Notes: generated from the sequence alone by a model not told the origin. 64,000 nucleotides of DNA from Duganella sacchari (GCF_900143065.1 NZ_FRCX01000011.1:124001-188000), one strand, 5' to 3'; shown: positions 24,574-34,287, counted from the stretch's first letter. Program-made: numbers and translations.

Positions 24574-26217
24574 TCAGGCCGCGTAGCCGAACCAGGCGCC
24601 GTACGCTGGCAGCGTGACCTTGCCATCCTGCGCGCTGCCCGGCAGGCCATAACCTTGCAGTTGCTCGGCGCCAGCCGTTGCCGGCACATCGACCGTGACC
24701 GCCTCGCCGCCCAGGTTGAAAACGGCGGTGATGCTGCGCTGTCCAGCCAGATCGCGGCGCAGCGCCAGCACCGGTTCCGGCGTGTCGAAGAAGACGATGT
24801 CGCCACGCAGCAGTTGCGGATGCTGGCGGCGCCACGCCGTGAATGCGCGGGTAAACGCAAGCGACGACGCCGCGTCCTGCTCCTGCACCGACGCCGCCTT
24901 GGCCAGGTGGTCCGGCGATACCGGCAGCCACGGCTTGCCGGTCGTGAAGCCGCCGTTGTCGCCATCGGTCCAGGCGATCGGCGTACGGCAGCCGTCGCGG
25001 CCCTTGAACTCGGGCCAGAAGGTGATGCCGTACGGGTCTTGCAGCAGTTCGTAAGGCACGTCCGCTTCGGCAAACGCCAGCTCGTCGCCCTGGTACAGGC
25101 ACGGCGTGCCTTTCAGCGACAGCTGCATCGCCAGCACCAGCTTGGCGAACGCCTGCGGCGCCGCCGGACCGCCCCAGCGCGAGGCCACGCGCGGCACATC
25201 GTGATTGCCGACCGACCAGGAAGCCCAGCCGCCCTTGACGCGCGCCTCGAACTGCTCCACCTGCTCGCGGATGTAATGCGACGACATCAGGTTGACCAGC
25301 AGGTTGAAGCTGTACGCCATGTGCAGCTTGTCGCCGCCGGCCGTGTACTCCGCCATGGTGGCCAGCGAATCGTCGGAACCTACTTCGCCGATCGACACCG
25401 CCTGGTACTCGTCCAGCAGCGCGCGCAGCTGCTGCAGGAAGGGCACGTTTTCCGGCTGGGTCTTGTCGTGGTCATGCGCCTGCATGCCGTACGGGTTGAC
25501 GTCGGTCACGGTGATCGAATCGCGGTTGGTGGCTGGCGGGTTGTCGCGCAGCTGCTGGTCGTGGAAGTGGTAGTTGCAGGCGTCCAGACGGATGCCGTCA
25601 ACGCCGCGCTCGAGCCAGAAACGCAGCGCTGCCAGATGCGCCTGCTGTACCTCCGGATTGTGGAAGTTCAGCTGCGGCTGGCTGACGAGGAAGTTGTGCA
25701 TGTAGTACTGGCGGCGGCGCGTATCCCACTGCCAGGCGGAGCCACCAAACACGGACAGCCAGTTATTCGGTGGATTGCCGTCCGGTTTGGGATCGGCCCA
25801 CACATACCAGTCAGCCTTGGGATTGTCGCGGCTGGCGCGGCTTTCCTTGAACCACGAATGCTCTTCGGCCGTGTGCGCCATGACCTGGTCAATCATGATC
25901 TTGAGGCCCAGGCTATGCGCCTTGGCGATCAGCACGTCAAAGTCGGCCAGCGTGCCGAACAGCGGATCGACGTCACAGTAATCGGCAATGTCGTAGCCAA
26001 AGTCCTTCATCGGCGATTTGAAGAATGGCGAAATCCAGACGATGTCCACGCCCAGCGATGCGATATAGTCCAGCCTTGCCGTAATCCCGGGCAAGTCGCC
26101 CACGCCGTCACCGTTGCTGTCCATATAACTACGTGGATAAACCTGGTAGATGATCGCATCGCGATACCAGTCTGCAGCGTGCGGGGAAACTTGAGTAAGT
26201 TGCTTAGTCATAATCAT
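24574..26217 (-). CDS. GH13 alpha-glucosidase, cytoplasmic
   Basis: 547 residues, no signal peptide. Opens WYRDAIIYQVYPRSYMDSNGDGVGDLPGI, characteristic of oligo-1,6-glucosidase/alpha-glucosidase (GH13_23-like). Nucleophile Asp in GIRLDACNYHF, acid/base Glu in SIGEVGSDD, third Asp in VGNHDVPRV. It releases glucose from imported maltodextrins, which the adjacent glucokinase then phosphorylates. The ATG at 26217 has GGA 7 nt upstream; ATG 26211 is an alternative. A HexR-like box (26256-26268) lies 39 bp upstream. Confidence 0.93.
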   Translation of the reverse strand: MIMTKQLTQVSPHAADWYRDAIIYQVYPRSYMDSNGDGVGDLPGITARLDYIASLGVDIVWISPFFKSPMKDFGYDIADYCDVDPLFGTLADFDVLIAKAHSLGLKIMIDQVMAHTAEEHSWFKESRASRDNPKADWYVWADPKPDGNPPNNWLSVFGGSAWQWDTRRRQYYMHNFLVSQPQLNFHNPEVQQAHLAALRFWLERGVDGIRLDACNYHFHDQQLRDNPPATNRDSITVTDVNPYGMQAHDHDKTQPENVPFLQQLRALLDEYQAVSIGEVGSDDSLATMAEYTAGGDKLHMAYSFNLLVNLMSSHYIREQVEQFEARVKGGWASWSVGNHDVPRVASRWGGPAAPQAFAKLVLAMQLSLKGTPCLYQGDELAFAEADVPYELLQDPYGITFWPEFKGRDGCRTPIAWTDGDNGGFTTGKPWLPVSPDHLAKAASVQEQDAASSLAFTRAFTAWRRQHPQLLRGDIVFFDTPEPVLALRRDLAGQRSITAVFNLGGEAVTVDVPATAGAEQLQGYGLPGSAQDGKVTLPAYGAWFGYAA

Positions 26218-26255
26218 AAGAAAATCCGGGGTTGGCAAGCGAGAATATTGATTTT

Positions 26256-26268
26256 GTAGACAATATAC
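26256..26268. promoter_or_regulatory. HexR-like box before GH13 glucosidase
   Basis: GTAGACAATATAC, flanked by T and A, matches GTAGT-N3-ACTAC at 7 of 10 positions. One of two such sites in this divergent promoter region. Confidence 0.4.
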
Positions 26269-26377
26269 ATCACGAAAATCAATTTTTCAATGCGTACCCA
26301 GCTTAATGATTATTACAAATAACCGTTAAAAAACAAAAGCTTAATGATTTTCACCGAAATCCTTGAGATAAAAAATA

Positions 26378-26390
26378 GTAGTCAAACTAC
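26378..26390. promoter_or_regulatory. HexR-like box before POT transporter
   Basis: GTAGTCAAACTAC is an exact GTAGT-N3-ACTAC dyad followed by A, 22 bp before the GTG start of the POT gene. It resembles the HexR consensus (TGTAATTAAATTACA type). Confidence 0.6.
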
Positions 26391-26411
26391 ACAACTTCAG
26401 GAGTAGATATA

Positions 26412-27992
26412 GTGAGCAACGAAATGAGCACGGCCGGCAACGGCCCCATGCCCCGGCAAATCCCCTACATCATCGCCAACGAAGGCTGCGAGCGGTTCAG
26501 CTTTTACGGCATGCGCAACATCCTGACGCCGTTCCTGCTCAGTACCCTGCTGCTGTTCATCCCGATCAGCGACCGCACCACCGAAGCCAAGCACGTGTTC
26601 CATACCTTCGTGATCGGCGTCTACTTCTTCCCGCTGCTGGGCGGCTGGATCGCCGACCGTTTCTGGGGCAAGTACAAAACCGTATTCTGGTTCAGCCTGA
26701 TCTACGTGGCCGGCCATGCCTGCCTGGCGATTTTTGAGCACAATCTCGAAGGCTTCTACCTTGGCCTGGCGCTGATTGCGTTTGGTTCCGGCGGCATCAA
26801 GCCGCTGGTGGTGTCGTTTGTCGGCGACCAGTTCGACCAGACCAACAAGAACCGCGCCAAGGTGGTGTTTGACGCCTTCTACTGGATCATCAACTTCGGC
26901 TCCTTCTTTGCCTCGCTGCTGATGCCATTGTTCCTGCGCGACTACGGCCCGGCCGTGGCGTTCGGCATTCCCGGCATCCTGATGGCGATTGCCACGATCG
27001 TGTTCTGGGCCGGCCGCAAAAAATACGTGCACGTGCCGCCGCAGGCGCCGAATCCCGACTCGTTCAGCAGCGTGGCCCGCACCGCCCTGCTGGCGCGTGC
27101 GCCGGGCCAGTCGCGTCCGGGCCTGATGGTGGCCGGCGCCGGCGCCATCGCTGCCGTGGCATCGCTGTGCATGACGCCTTCGTGGGGCTTCGTGATTGCC
27201 GCCTGCACCGCACTGGTACTGGTGCTGGCATTTGGCGGCATCGGCGTTTCGATGCAGCTGGAACGCGCGCGCGGCCAGCACACCGACGCCGCAGTGGAAG
27301 GCGTACGCTCGGTGCTGCGCATCCTGATCGTGTTTGCCATGATTACGCCATTCTGGTCACTGTTCGACCAGAAAGCCTCGACCTGGATCGTCCAGGCCAA
27401 CGCCATGGAAAGCCCGCTGCTGTCCATCCTGGGCTGGGAATTCAAGCTGCTGCCGGCGCAGATGCAGGCCGTGAATCCGATTCTCGTGATGCTGCTGATC
27501 CCGTTCAACAACGTCGCCCTGTTCCCGCTCATGCGCCTGGTCGGCATCACACCGACGCCGCTGCGCCGCATGGGGCTGGGTATCGCCCTGTCGGCCCTGG
27601 CCTGGGTGGGGATCGGCATGATCCAGCTGTGGATGGATGGCGGCGACAAGGTCTCCATCCTGTGGCAGTTGCTGCCGTACGCGCTGCTGACCTTGGGCGA
27701 AGTGCTGGTGTCCGCCACCGGCCTGGAATTCGCCTACAGCCAGGCGCCCGCCTCCATGAAAGGCATCATCCTGAGCTTCTGGTACCTGGCCGTCACGGTC
27801 GGCAACCTGTGGGTGTTGATCGTCAATTCCGGCGTCAAGAACGACATTGTGGGCGCCTGGATCGCCGGTAGCGGCCTGAGTGCGATCGCGTTCCAGATGT
27901 TCTTCTTTGCCGCGTTTGCCGCCATCGTTGCCGCGCTGTTCGCGCTCTACGCGCTGCGCTACAAAATGGTTGATAACTATCGCAAAAGCTAA
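26412..27992 (+). CDS. POT-family proton-coupled transporter
   Basis: A 526-residue member of the proton-dependent oligopeptide transporter family, with the ExxERF motif (NEGCERFSFYGMRNIL at about 23-38), GGWIADRFWGKYKTVFW, and a C-terminal FAYSQAPASMKGIILSFWYL. About 14 hydrophobic segments. Start taken as GTG at 26412 because AGGAGT lies 8 nt upstream; ATG 26424 is an alternative. It stands in a starch cluster under a HexR-like box, so its substrate may not be a peptide here. Confidence 0.9.
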   Translation: MSNEMSTAGNGPMPRQIPYIIANEGCERFSFYGMRNILTPFLLSTLLLFIPISDRTTEAKHVFHTFVIGVYFFPLLGGWIADRFWGKYKTVFWFSLIYVAGHACLAIFEHNLEGFYLGLALIAFGSGGIKPLVVSFVGDQFDQTNKNRAKVVFDAFYWIINFGSFFASLLMPLFLRDYGPAVAFGIPGILMAIATIVFWAGRKKYVHVPPQAPNPDSFSSVARTALLARAPGQSRPGLMVAGAGAIAAVASLCMTPSWGFVIAACTALVLVLAFGGIGVSMQLERARGQHTDAAVEGVRSVLRILIVFAMITPFWSLFDQKASTWIVQANAMESPLLSILGWEFKLLPAQMQAVNPILVMLLIPFNNVALFPLMRLVGITPTPLRRMGLGIALSALAWVGIGMIQLWMDGGDKVSILWQLLPYALLTLGEVLVSATGLEFAYSQAPASMKGIILSFWYLAVTVGNLWVLIVNSGVKNDIVGAWIAGSGLSAIAFQMFFFAAFAAIVAALFALYALRYKMVDNYRKS

Positions 27993-28033
27993 GCAAGGTA
28001 GCTGACGACGGGACCGCCCGCGCATGCCACTAC

Positions 28034-28046
28034 GTATCGAAACTAC
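28034..28046. promoter_or_regulatory. HexR-like box before pullulanase (distal)
   Basis: GTATCGAAACTAC, followed by A, matches 8 of 10 dyad positions. It lies 93 bp before the pullulanase start. Confidence 0.4.
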
Positions 28047-28097
28047 AGATTCTGGAGTACCATAGCCGCCAATTTCACGGGTAGATGTGATGAAACT

Positions 28098-28110
28098 GTA
28101 ATCACACTAC
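28098..28110. promoter_or_regulatory. HexR-like box before pullulanase (proximal)
   Basis: TGTAATCACACTACC contains GTAAT-CAC-ACTAC, 9 of 10 dyad positions. Its left half is exactly the HexR GTAAT half-site of gamma-proteobacteria. It lies 28 bp before the pullulanase start. Confidence 0.55.
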
Positions 28111-28138
28111 CTCTATTGACGGTTTAGGGGGATGGGAT

Positions 28139-30871
28139 ATGGGTAGTATGCGGGCGGCTTGGCGGGTTTCTTTGGGCAGCGCACTAGCGCTGTCTAGTGC
28201 GGCGGCTTGTGCAGCGCCGACACTGGCAGACTGCGATGGGCCATACGCCACCACGCTGCGCGCCGCGCCCGTCACCGATGCCCGCGCCTACTGGCTGAAC
28301 CGCCAGCTGCTCAAATGGCCAGGCGCAGACAGCGCCGGCATCTTCAAGCTGTACTACTCCACCAACGCGCTGCTGCGCGCCGCCTCCGGATCGCGCGTGA
28401 CCGGCGCCGATGGCGTCGTCACGCTGACGCGTTTTGACGGCGAGCTGCCTGCCGCCACCGCGCAGCGCTTCAAGTTCACCGGCGACGGCCCGGTGCTGAC
28501 CGTCGCTGCCAACCACACCGCGCATCTGCCCACCATGCTCACCCAGCAAGTGATGCTGGTGCTGGAAGCGGAAAACGGCACCGTGCGCGACGCCACTACC
28601 TTGCAGATCGCCGGTGCGCTGGATGACGTCTACGCGGGCGCCGCCAAGGCCACCGATCTTGGCGTCACTGTCGGCGCGCGCGATGCCGGCTTCAAACTGT
28701 GGGCGCCGACCGCGCAGAACGTGGCCGTCTGCACCTACGCCAGCGGCGCCGGCAAGGCCAGCGCCATCACACCGATGACGCGCGATCACGCCACCGGCAT
28801 CTGGTCTGCACGCGCCGGCGCCAGCGGCCAGTACTACCAATACCTGATCGATGTGGTGGCGCCGTCCGCAGGCCTGGTACGCAACCTCGTCACCGATCCG
28901 TATTCCATCAGCCTGACCACGGACTCCAGGCGCAGCTACATCGCCAGCCTCAATGACGCCAGGCTCAAACCCGCCGGCTGGGATGCGGCACCCGCGCCCA
29001 ACAAGGTCGCCGCGCAAACCGACATGACCGTCTACGAACTGCATGTGCGCGACTTTTCCGTCAACGACAATACCGTCAGCGCCGCCAACCGCGGCAAATA
29101 CCTGGCCTTCACCGAGGCTGGCTCCAACGGCATGAAACACCTGGCTGCGCTGAGCAAGGCCGGCATGACCGACATCCACCTGCTGCCCGTGTATGACATC
29201 GGCAGCGTGCCCGAACTGGGTTGCGTCGATCCGGAAATCGCCGTCGCAGCCGCCGACAGCGAGGTGCAGCAGGCCGCCATCGAGCAGGTGAAGTTCAAGG
29301 ACTGCTACAACTGGGGCTATGACCCGTTCCACTACAACGCGCCCGAGGGCAGCTACAGCAGCAATCCCGCCGATGGCGCCAAACGCATCGTCGAATTCCG
29401 CCAGATGGTGCAGGCGCTGCACAAGACCGGCCTGCGCGTCGGCATGGACGTGGTCTACAACCACACCTACATCGCCGGACAAAACGAGAAGTCCGTACTG
29501 GACCGCGTGGTCCCCGGCTACTACCACCGCCTCAACGCCAGCGGCGCCATCGAACGCTCCACCTGCTGCGACAACACCGCCACCGAAAACCTCATGATGG
29601 GCAAGCTGATGGTGGACTCGGCCGCGCTATGGGCCAAACACTACAAGATCGACTCGTTCCGCTTCGACCTGATGGGCCACCAGCCGCGCGCGGTGATGGA
29701 GCAATTGCAGGCCGCTGCCGACAAAGCCGCAGGCAAGCATGTGAACCTGATCGGCGAAGGCTGGAACTTCGGCGAGGTGGCCGACGGTGCGCGCTTCGTG
29801 CAGGCCTCCCAGCTGTCGCTGAACGGCAGCGGCATCGGCACCTTCAGCGACCGTGGCCGCGATGCCGTGCGTGGCGGCGGCGCCGGTGACAGTGGCGTGC
29901 AGCTCATCACCCAGCAGGGCTACATCAATGGCCTGGTCTACGACGCCAATGAACAGGCGCCGCAGCGCCCTGCCGCAGACCTGCTGCACGCCGCCGACAT
30001 GGTAAAGGTCGGCCTGGCCGGCACCATCCGCAGCTACCCGCTGACCATCGCCGACGGCCGCACCATCGCGCTGCAGGACATGGTCTACGGCGGCAACCAG
30101 CCGGCCGGCTATGCCAGCGAGCCGGGTGAAACCGTCAACTACGTCGAGAACCACGACAACCAGACCCTGTACGACATCAACGCCTTCAAGCTGCCGCAAG
30201 CCACCAGCGCGCGCGAACGCGCACAGGTGCAGATGCTCGGCGCTGCCATCAATGCCTTCAGCCAGGGCGTGGCCTACTTCCACGCCGGCTTCGACATCCT
30301 GCGTTCCAAATCGCTGGACCGCAACAGCTTTGAATCGGGCGACTGGTTCAATCGCCTGGACTGGAGCTATCAGGACAACTACTACGGCACCGGCCTGCCG
30401 CCCGCCGCCGACAACGGCAAGGACTACGCGCTGCTCAAGCCACTGCTGAACAACGCCGGCATCAAACCGGCGCCAGCGGACATCGCCTATGCGCGCGACG
30501 TGTTCCGCGACCTGCTGGCCATCCGCGCCAGCAGCACGCTGTTCCGCCTGCGCACGGCACAGGACATCAAACAGCGCCTGCGCTTCTTCAACACCGGCCC
30601 GCAGCAGGTGCCGACCGTGATTGCCGCCCACCTTGACGGCAAAGGCTACAAGGGTGCGCGCTACAAATCCATCACTTACCTGATCAACGTCGACAAAACC
30701 GCGCAGCAAATCACCATCGCCGAAGAGCAAAACCGCAACTACGCGCTACATCCCGTGCAAGCCGGCATGGCCGCAGGGGACAAACGCTTGATCCGTGAAG
30801 CCAAGTACGACAAAAGCACAGGAACCTTCACGCTGCCTGCACGCAGCGCCGTGGTTTTCGTAGAAAATTAA
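28139..30871 (+). CDS. pulA: Pullulanase-type alpha-1,6-glucosidase (GH13_13), secreted
   Basis: 910-residue debranching enzyme that cuts alpha-1,6 bonds of pullulan, amylopectin and limit dextrins. Signal peptide through about residue 25 (ALSSAAACA). Domains in order: N-terminal PUD-like region with LKWPGADSAGIFKLYYS, CBM48-like GFKLWAPTAQNVAVCTY at about 181-197, catalytic barrel with YNWGYDPFHYNAPEGSY, nucleophile Asp in SFRFDLMG, acid/base Glu in LIGEGWNFG, and VENHDNQTLYD. C-terminal beta-domain to the end. Two HexR-like boxes precede it. Confidence 0.95.
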   Translation: MGSMRAAWRVSLGSALALSSAAACAAPTLADCDGPYATTLRAAPVTDARAYWLNRQLLKWPGADSAGIFKLYYSTNALLRAASGSRVTGADGVVTLTRFDGELPAATAQRFKFTGDGPVLTVAANHTAHLPTMLTQQVMLVLEAENGTVRDATTLQIAGALDDVYAGAAKATDLGVTVGARDAGFKLWAPTAQNVAVCTYASGAGKASAITPMTRDHATGIWSARAGASGQYYQYLIDVVAPSAGLVRNLVTDPYSISLTTDSRRSYIASLNDARLKPAGWDAAPAPNKVAAQTDMTVYELHVRDFSVNDNTVSAANRGKYLAFTEAGSNGMKHLAALSKAGMTDIHLLPVYDIGSVPELGCVDPEIAVAAADSEVQQAAIEQVKFKDCYNWGYDPFHYNAPEGSYSSNPADGAKRIVEFRQMVQALHKTGLRVGMDVVYNHTYIAGQNEKSVLDRVVPGYYHRLNASGAIERSTCCDNTATENLMMGKLMVDSAALWAKHYKIDSFRFDLMGHQPRAVMEQLQAAADKAAGKHVNLIGEGWNFGEVADGARFVQASQLSLNGSGIGTFSDRGRDAVRGGGAGDSGVQLITQQGYINGLVYDANEQAPQRPAADLLHAADMVKVGLAGTIRSYPLTIADGRTIALQDMVYGGNQPAGYASEPGETVNYVENHDNQTLYDINAFKLPQATSARERAQVQMLGAAINAFSQGVAYFHAGFDILRSKSLDRNSFESGDWFNRLDWSYQDNYYGTGLPPAADNGKDYALLKPLLNNAGIKPAPADIAYARDVFRDLLAIRASSTLFRLRTAQDIKQRLRFFNTGPQQVPTVIAAHLDGKGYKGARYKSITYLINVDKTAQQITIAEEQNRNYALHPVQAGMAAGDKRLIREAKYDKSTGTFTLPARSAVVFVEN

Positions 30872-30874
30872 GGG

Positions 30875-31231
30875 ATGCGAAAATCATTGATCCTGATTCT
30901 GCCGATGCTGATACTGAGCGCCTGCGGCGGCGGCGGCGCTGAGGGGCCGGTGGCCAATCACGCGCCGGTCGCCATGGCCGGCCCGGCGCAAACCGTGGCC
31001 GCCGGTACCGCGATCAAGCTGGCCGGCAGCGGCACCGACGCCGACCAGGATATCCTCAGCTATTCCTGGACGCTGACCAAACCGGCCGGCAGCGGCGCCA
31101 CGCTGCTCAACTACCACGTCGCCACGCCCACCTTCTTTGCCGACGTACCGGGAGCCTATGTCGCCACGCTGATCGTCAACGACGGCAAGCTCGATAGCGC
31201 GGCGTCCACCGTCACCATCACCGCGAATTAA
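30875..31231 (+). CDS. Small lipoprotein with a PKD-like domain
   Basis: 118 residues. Signal sequence with lipobox LSAC (MRKSLILILPMLILSAC), a Gly-rich linker, then a single PKD/REJ-type immunoglobulin-like domain (NHAPVAMAGPAQTVAAGTAI, GSGTDADQDILSYSWTLTKP, GAYVATLIVNDGKLDSAAST). Only 3 nt after pullulanase, so probably co-transcribed. PKD domains often aid polysaccharide binding or protein contact; a surface accessory to pullulanase is a guess. Its last codons overlap the convergent HxlR gene by 4 nt. Confidence 0.85.
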   Translation: MRKSLILILPMLILSACGGGGAEGPVANHAPVAMAGPAQTVAAGTAIKLAGSGTDADQDILSYSWTLTKPAGSGATLLNYHVATPTFFADVPGAYVATLIVNDGKLDSAASTVTITAN

Positions 31232-31680
31232 TCCACGCCATCACGGTTGACCATGGTGTCTTCCGGCGTCAGGCGGCGGCCATCCTGGGCGACCAGTTCC
31301 AGCCGGCGCACCGGCTGGCCGCGCTTGCGGTCAACCAGATGCACATGCGCTTCGCCTGGTTCGAAAAAATAATCCTCGCCCCACTGGCGCAGCGCGGTCA
31401 GCAGCACAAACATGCCGCGCCCCTTCTCCGTCAGCTGATATTCCAGATGTGCGCCGCCATCTTCCGGCTCTACCACCTCGAAGATGCCGTGCTCCACCAG
31501 ATGCCGCAGACGCGCCGCCAGGATGTTCTTCGCCATCCCCAGGCTGCGCTGGAATTCACCAAAACGCCGCGCTCCCTCGAACGCATCGCGCACGATCAGC
31601 AGCGACCAGCTGTCGCCGATCGCATCCAGCGGCCGCGCGACACCACACGCTACATCTTTATGACTCGTTCTTTTAACCAT
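31228..31680 (-). CDS. HxlR-family transcriptional regulator
   Basis: 150 residues with the HxlR winged helix: CGVARPLDAIGDSWSLLIVR, REFGE-like RRFGEFQRSLGMAKNILAAR, LRHLVEHGIFEVVEPEDGG, then YQLTEKGRGMFVLLTALRQWGEDYFF. Such regulators usually control an adjacent oxidoreductase or stress gene, but none is present here. Only the N-terminal Cys12 is seen as a possible redox sensor. Convergent with the lipoprotein gene. Confidence 0.88.
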   Translation of the reverse strand: MVKRTSHKDVACGVARPLDAIGDSWSLLIVRDAFEGARRFGEFQRSLGMAKNILAARLRHLVEHGIFEVVEPEDGGAHLEYQLTEKGRGMFVLLTALRQWGEDYFFEPGEAHVHLVDRKRGQPVRRLELVAQDGRRLTPEDTMVNRDGVD

Positions 31681-31743
31681 AGTTGCATATTAAAACCACA
31701 GGCAACATAAAGCAAATGGCTTCGCACTGGCCTTTCTGGCCAG

Positions 31744-31783
31744 GCAGCCGTGTTTAGTAATCCGCCAATAAACACGGCGGCTG
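31744..31783. repeat. Imperfect inverted repeat upstream of GH92
   Basis: GCAGCCGTGTTTA and TAAACACGGCGGCTGC pair around GTAATCCGCCAA with one 3-nt bulge. It lies between the divergent HxlR and GH92 genes, so it is an operator or 5' leader hairpin candidate rather than a terminator. Confidence 0.45.
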
Positions 31784-31855
31784 CCCGGCCTTGCCGGTTT
31801 TCGCCCAGGAGGTAACTGCTACACTGGGTCATCACCATCCACCACACTCCAGGAC

Positions 31856-34135
31856 ATGAAACTGCACACGCTCGCACTCCCCGCTTTGCTGCTCGCCGTC
31901 GCTGCGTCCGCCGCCCCCGTCAAAGATCCGGTTGAATTCATCAACCCGCTGATGGGCACCGCCAGCAAACCCGAACTCTCCAACGGCAACACCTACCCGA
32001 CCATCGCCCTGCCATGGGGCATGAACTTCTGGACGCCGCAGACCGGCAAGATGGGTGACGGCTGGGCCTACACTTACGACGCCGACAAAATCCGCGGCTT
32101 CAAACAAACCCACCAGCCATCGCCCTGGATGAACGACTACGGCCAGTTCGCCATCATGCCGGTGACGGGCAAGCTGCGTTTCAAACAGGATGACCGCGCC
32201 AGCTGGTTCTCGCACAAGGCGGAAGTGGCCAAGCCTTACTACTACAGCGTCTACCTGGCCGATGCCGACGTCACCACCGAAATCGCACCGACCGAGCGCG
32301 CCGCGCAGTTCCGCTTCACCTATCCGAAAACGGATGAAGCCTACGTGGTGGTGGACGCCTACGACAAAGGTTCTTACATCAAGGTCCTGCCCGCGCAGCG
32401 CAAGATCGTCGGCTACAGCACGCGCTACGCCCACGGCCCGCTGCCGAAGAATTTCAAGAACTACTTCGTCATCTACTTCGACAAACCATTCACCTCGACC
32501 CGCATCTGGAGCGGCGACAAGATCGTGGACGGCGTGAGTGAACTGGCCAGCAACCATAGCGGCGCCGTGGTCGGCTTCAAGACGGAAAAAGGCGAGAAGG
32601 TCGGCATGCGCGTGGCCTCCTCCTTCATCAGCGAAGAACAGGCAGAGCTCAACCTCCAGCGCGAACTGGCCAGCGACAGCTTCGACGCCACCGCGCAAAA
32701 AGGCAAGGAGGTCTGGAACAAGACACTGGGCCGCATCAGTGTCGAAGGCGGCAGCGATGAACAGACGCGCACCTTTTATTCCAGCCTGTACCGCATGCTG
32801 TTCTTCCCGAACAAGCTGTACGAAATCGACGCCAACAACCAGATCGTTCACTGGAGCCCTTACAACGGCCAGGTCCTGCCCGGCTATATGTTTGCCGGCA
32901 CCGGCTTCTGGGACACCTTCCGCGCGCTCTATCCGTTCCTGAACCTGATGTACCCGTCGATCAACCGCGAGATGCAGGCCGGCCTGGTCAACGACTACAA
33001 GGAAGGCGGCTGGCTGCCTGAATGGTCCAGCCCCGGCCTGGCCAACGTCATGATCGGCAACAACTCCGCCTCGGTGGTGGCCGAAGCCTACATCAAGGGC
33101 CTGCGCGGCTACGACATCGAAACCCTGTGGCAGGCGCTCAAGCACGGCGCCGACAACGAAGGCCCGATGGATGCCGTCGGCCGCCGCGGCGTCAAGTACT
33201 ACAATCAATTGGGCTATGTGCCATACGACGTCAAGATCAACGAAAACGCCGCACGCACGCTGGAATATGCCTACGACGATTTCGCCATCTACCAGCTGGG
33301 CAAGGCGCTCGGCAAGCCGGAGTCGGAAATCGCCATCTACAAGCAGCGCGCGATGAACTACAAAAAGCTGTTCGATCCCGAGACGGGCCTCATGCGCGGC
33401 AAGAACCAGGACGGCAGCTTCCAGTCGCCATTCAACCCGTTCAAATGGGGTGACGCCTTCACCGAGGGCAATAGCTGGCACTACACCTGGTCGGTGTTCC
33501 AGGACGTCAATGGCCTGATGGGCCTGATGGGCGGCCGCGACAAGTTCGTCGCCAAACTGGACCAGGTGTTCGACCTGCCGCCAACGTTTGACGAGAGCTA
33601 CTACGGCCAGGTGATCCACGAAATCCGCGAAATGCAGATTGCGGACATGGGCCAGTACGCGCACGGCAACCAGCCCATCCAGCACATGATCTACCTGTAT
33701 GGCTACGCCGGCGCGCCATGGAAGACCCAGTACTGGGTGCGCGAAACCATGAACCGCCTGTACAAGCCCACGCCGGACGGCTACTGCGGCGACGAGGACA
33801 ATGGCCAGACCTCGGCCTGGTATGTGTTCTCCGCGCTGGGCTTCTACCCGGTGACGCCGGCCGTGCCGCAATATGTGGTGGGAGCGCCACTGTTCAAAAA
33901 AGCCACACTGCACCTGGAGAATGGCAAAACCATCACCATTAACGCACCGGCAAACAGCGACCAGCAACGCTATGTCGGCGCGCTCAAGGTCAACGGCAAG
34001 CCCTACGCGCACAACTGGCTGGATCACGCCGCGCTGACCCAGGGCACGGTACTGGACTTCGACATGCGCGCCACACCGAATCAGCAGCGCGGCACCGCGC
34101 CCGCCGACGCGCCTTACTCGCTATCGCAGCCATAG
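31856..34135 (+). CDS. GH92 alpha-mannosidase, secreted
   Basis: 759 residues with signal peptide MKLHTLALPALLLAVAASA. GH92 features: FINPLMGTASKPELSNGNTYP near the start, N-terminal beta-sandwich, then the (alpha/alpha)6 barrel with GTGFWDTFRALYPFLNLM, GGWLPEWSSPG, HGNQPIQHMIYLYGYAGAPW and GDEDNGQTSAWYVFSALGFY. GH92 enzymes are calcium-dependent exo-alpha-mannosidases, mostly alpha-1,2. No other mannan gene is nearby, and no HexR-like box stands before it, so it may scavenge eukaryotic or fungal glycans independently of the starch genes. Confidence 0.94.
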   Translation: MKLHTLALPALLLAVAASAAPVKDPVEFINPLMGTASKPELSNGNTYPTIALPWGMNFWTPQTGKMGDGWAYTYDADKIRGFKQTHQPSPWMNDYGQFAIMPVTGKLRFKQDDRASWFSHKAEVAKPYYYSVYLADADVTTEIAPTERAAQFRFTYPKTDEAYVVVDAYDKGSYIKVLPAQRKIVGYSTRYAHGPLPKNFKNYFVIYFDKPFTSTRIWSGDKIVDGVSELASNHSGAVVGFKTEKGEKVGMRVASSFISEEQAELNLQRELASDSFDATAQKGKEVWNKTLGRISVEGGSDEQTRTFYSSLYRMLFFPNKLYEIDANNQIVHWSPYNGQVLPGYMFAGTGFWDTFRALYPFLNLMYPSINREMQAGLVNDYKEGGWLPEWSSPGLANVMIGNNSASVVAEAYIKGLRGYDIETLWQALKHGADNEGPMDAVGRRGVKYYNQLGYVPYDVKINENAARTLEYAYDDFAIYQLGKALGKPESEIAIYKQRAMNYKKLFDPETGLMRGKNQDGSFQSPFNPFKWGDAFTEGNSWHYTWSVFQDVNGLMGLMGGRDKFVAKLDQVFDLPPTFDESYYGQVIHEIREMQIADMGQYAHGNQPIQHMIYLYGYAGAPWKTQYWVRETMNRLYKPTPDGYCGDEDNGQTSAWYVFSALGFYPVTPAVPQYVVGAPLFKKATLHLENGKTITINAPANSDQQRYVGALKVNGKPYAHNWLDHAALTQGTVLDFDMRATPNQQRGTAPADAPYSLSQP

Positions 34136-34287
34136 CGAATACCTACAGCAGGGCTATCGGGATCATGCTATGATGATGTTTCCATGTGGAAATTAAATTA
34201 ATTCCGCGCCATCCCGAGCCCTGCCCCGCTCCCGATTATCGCCAGTGCCCCGACCCGCATTGCACCTTGAACTGCTTCGGACTGCAC

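Noticed and set aside
31832..34027. Long open frame of 731 codons on the minus strand
   Set aside because: It lies exactly opposite the GH92 gene, lacks family features and has low-complexity Val/Ala/Arg/His composition typical of the complement of high-GC coding DNA.
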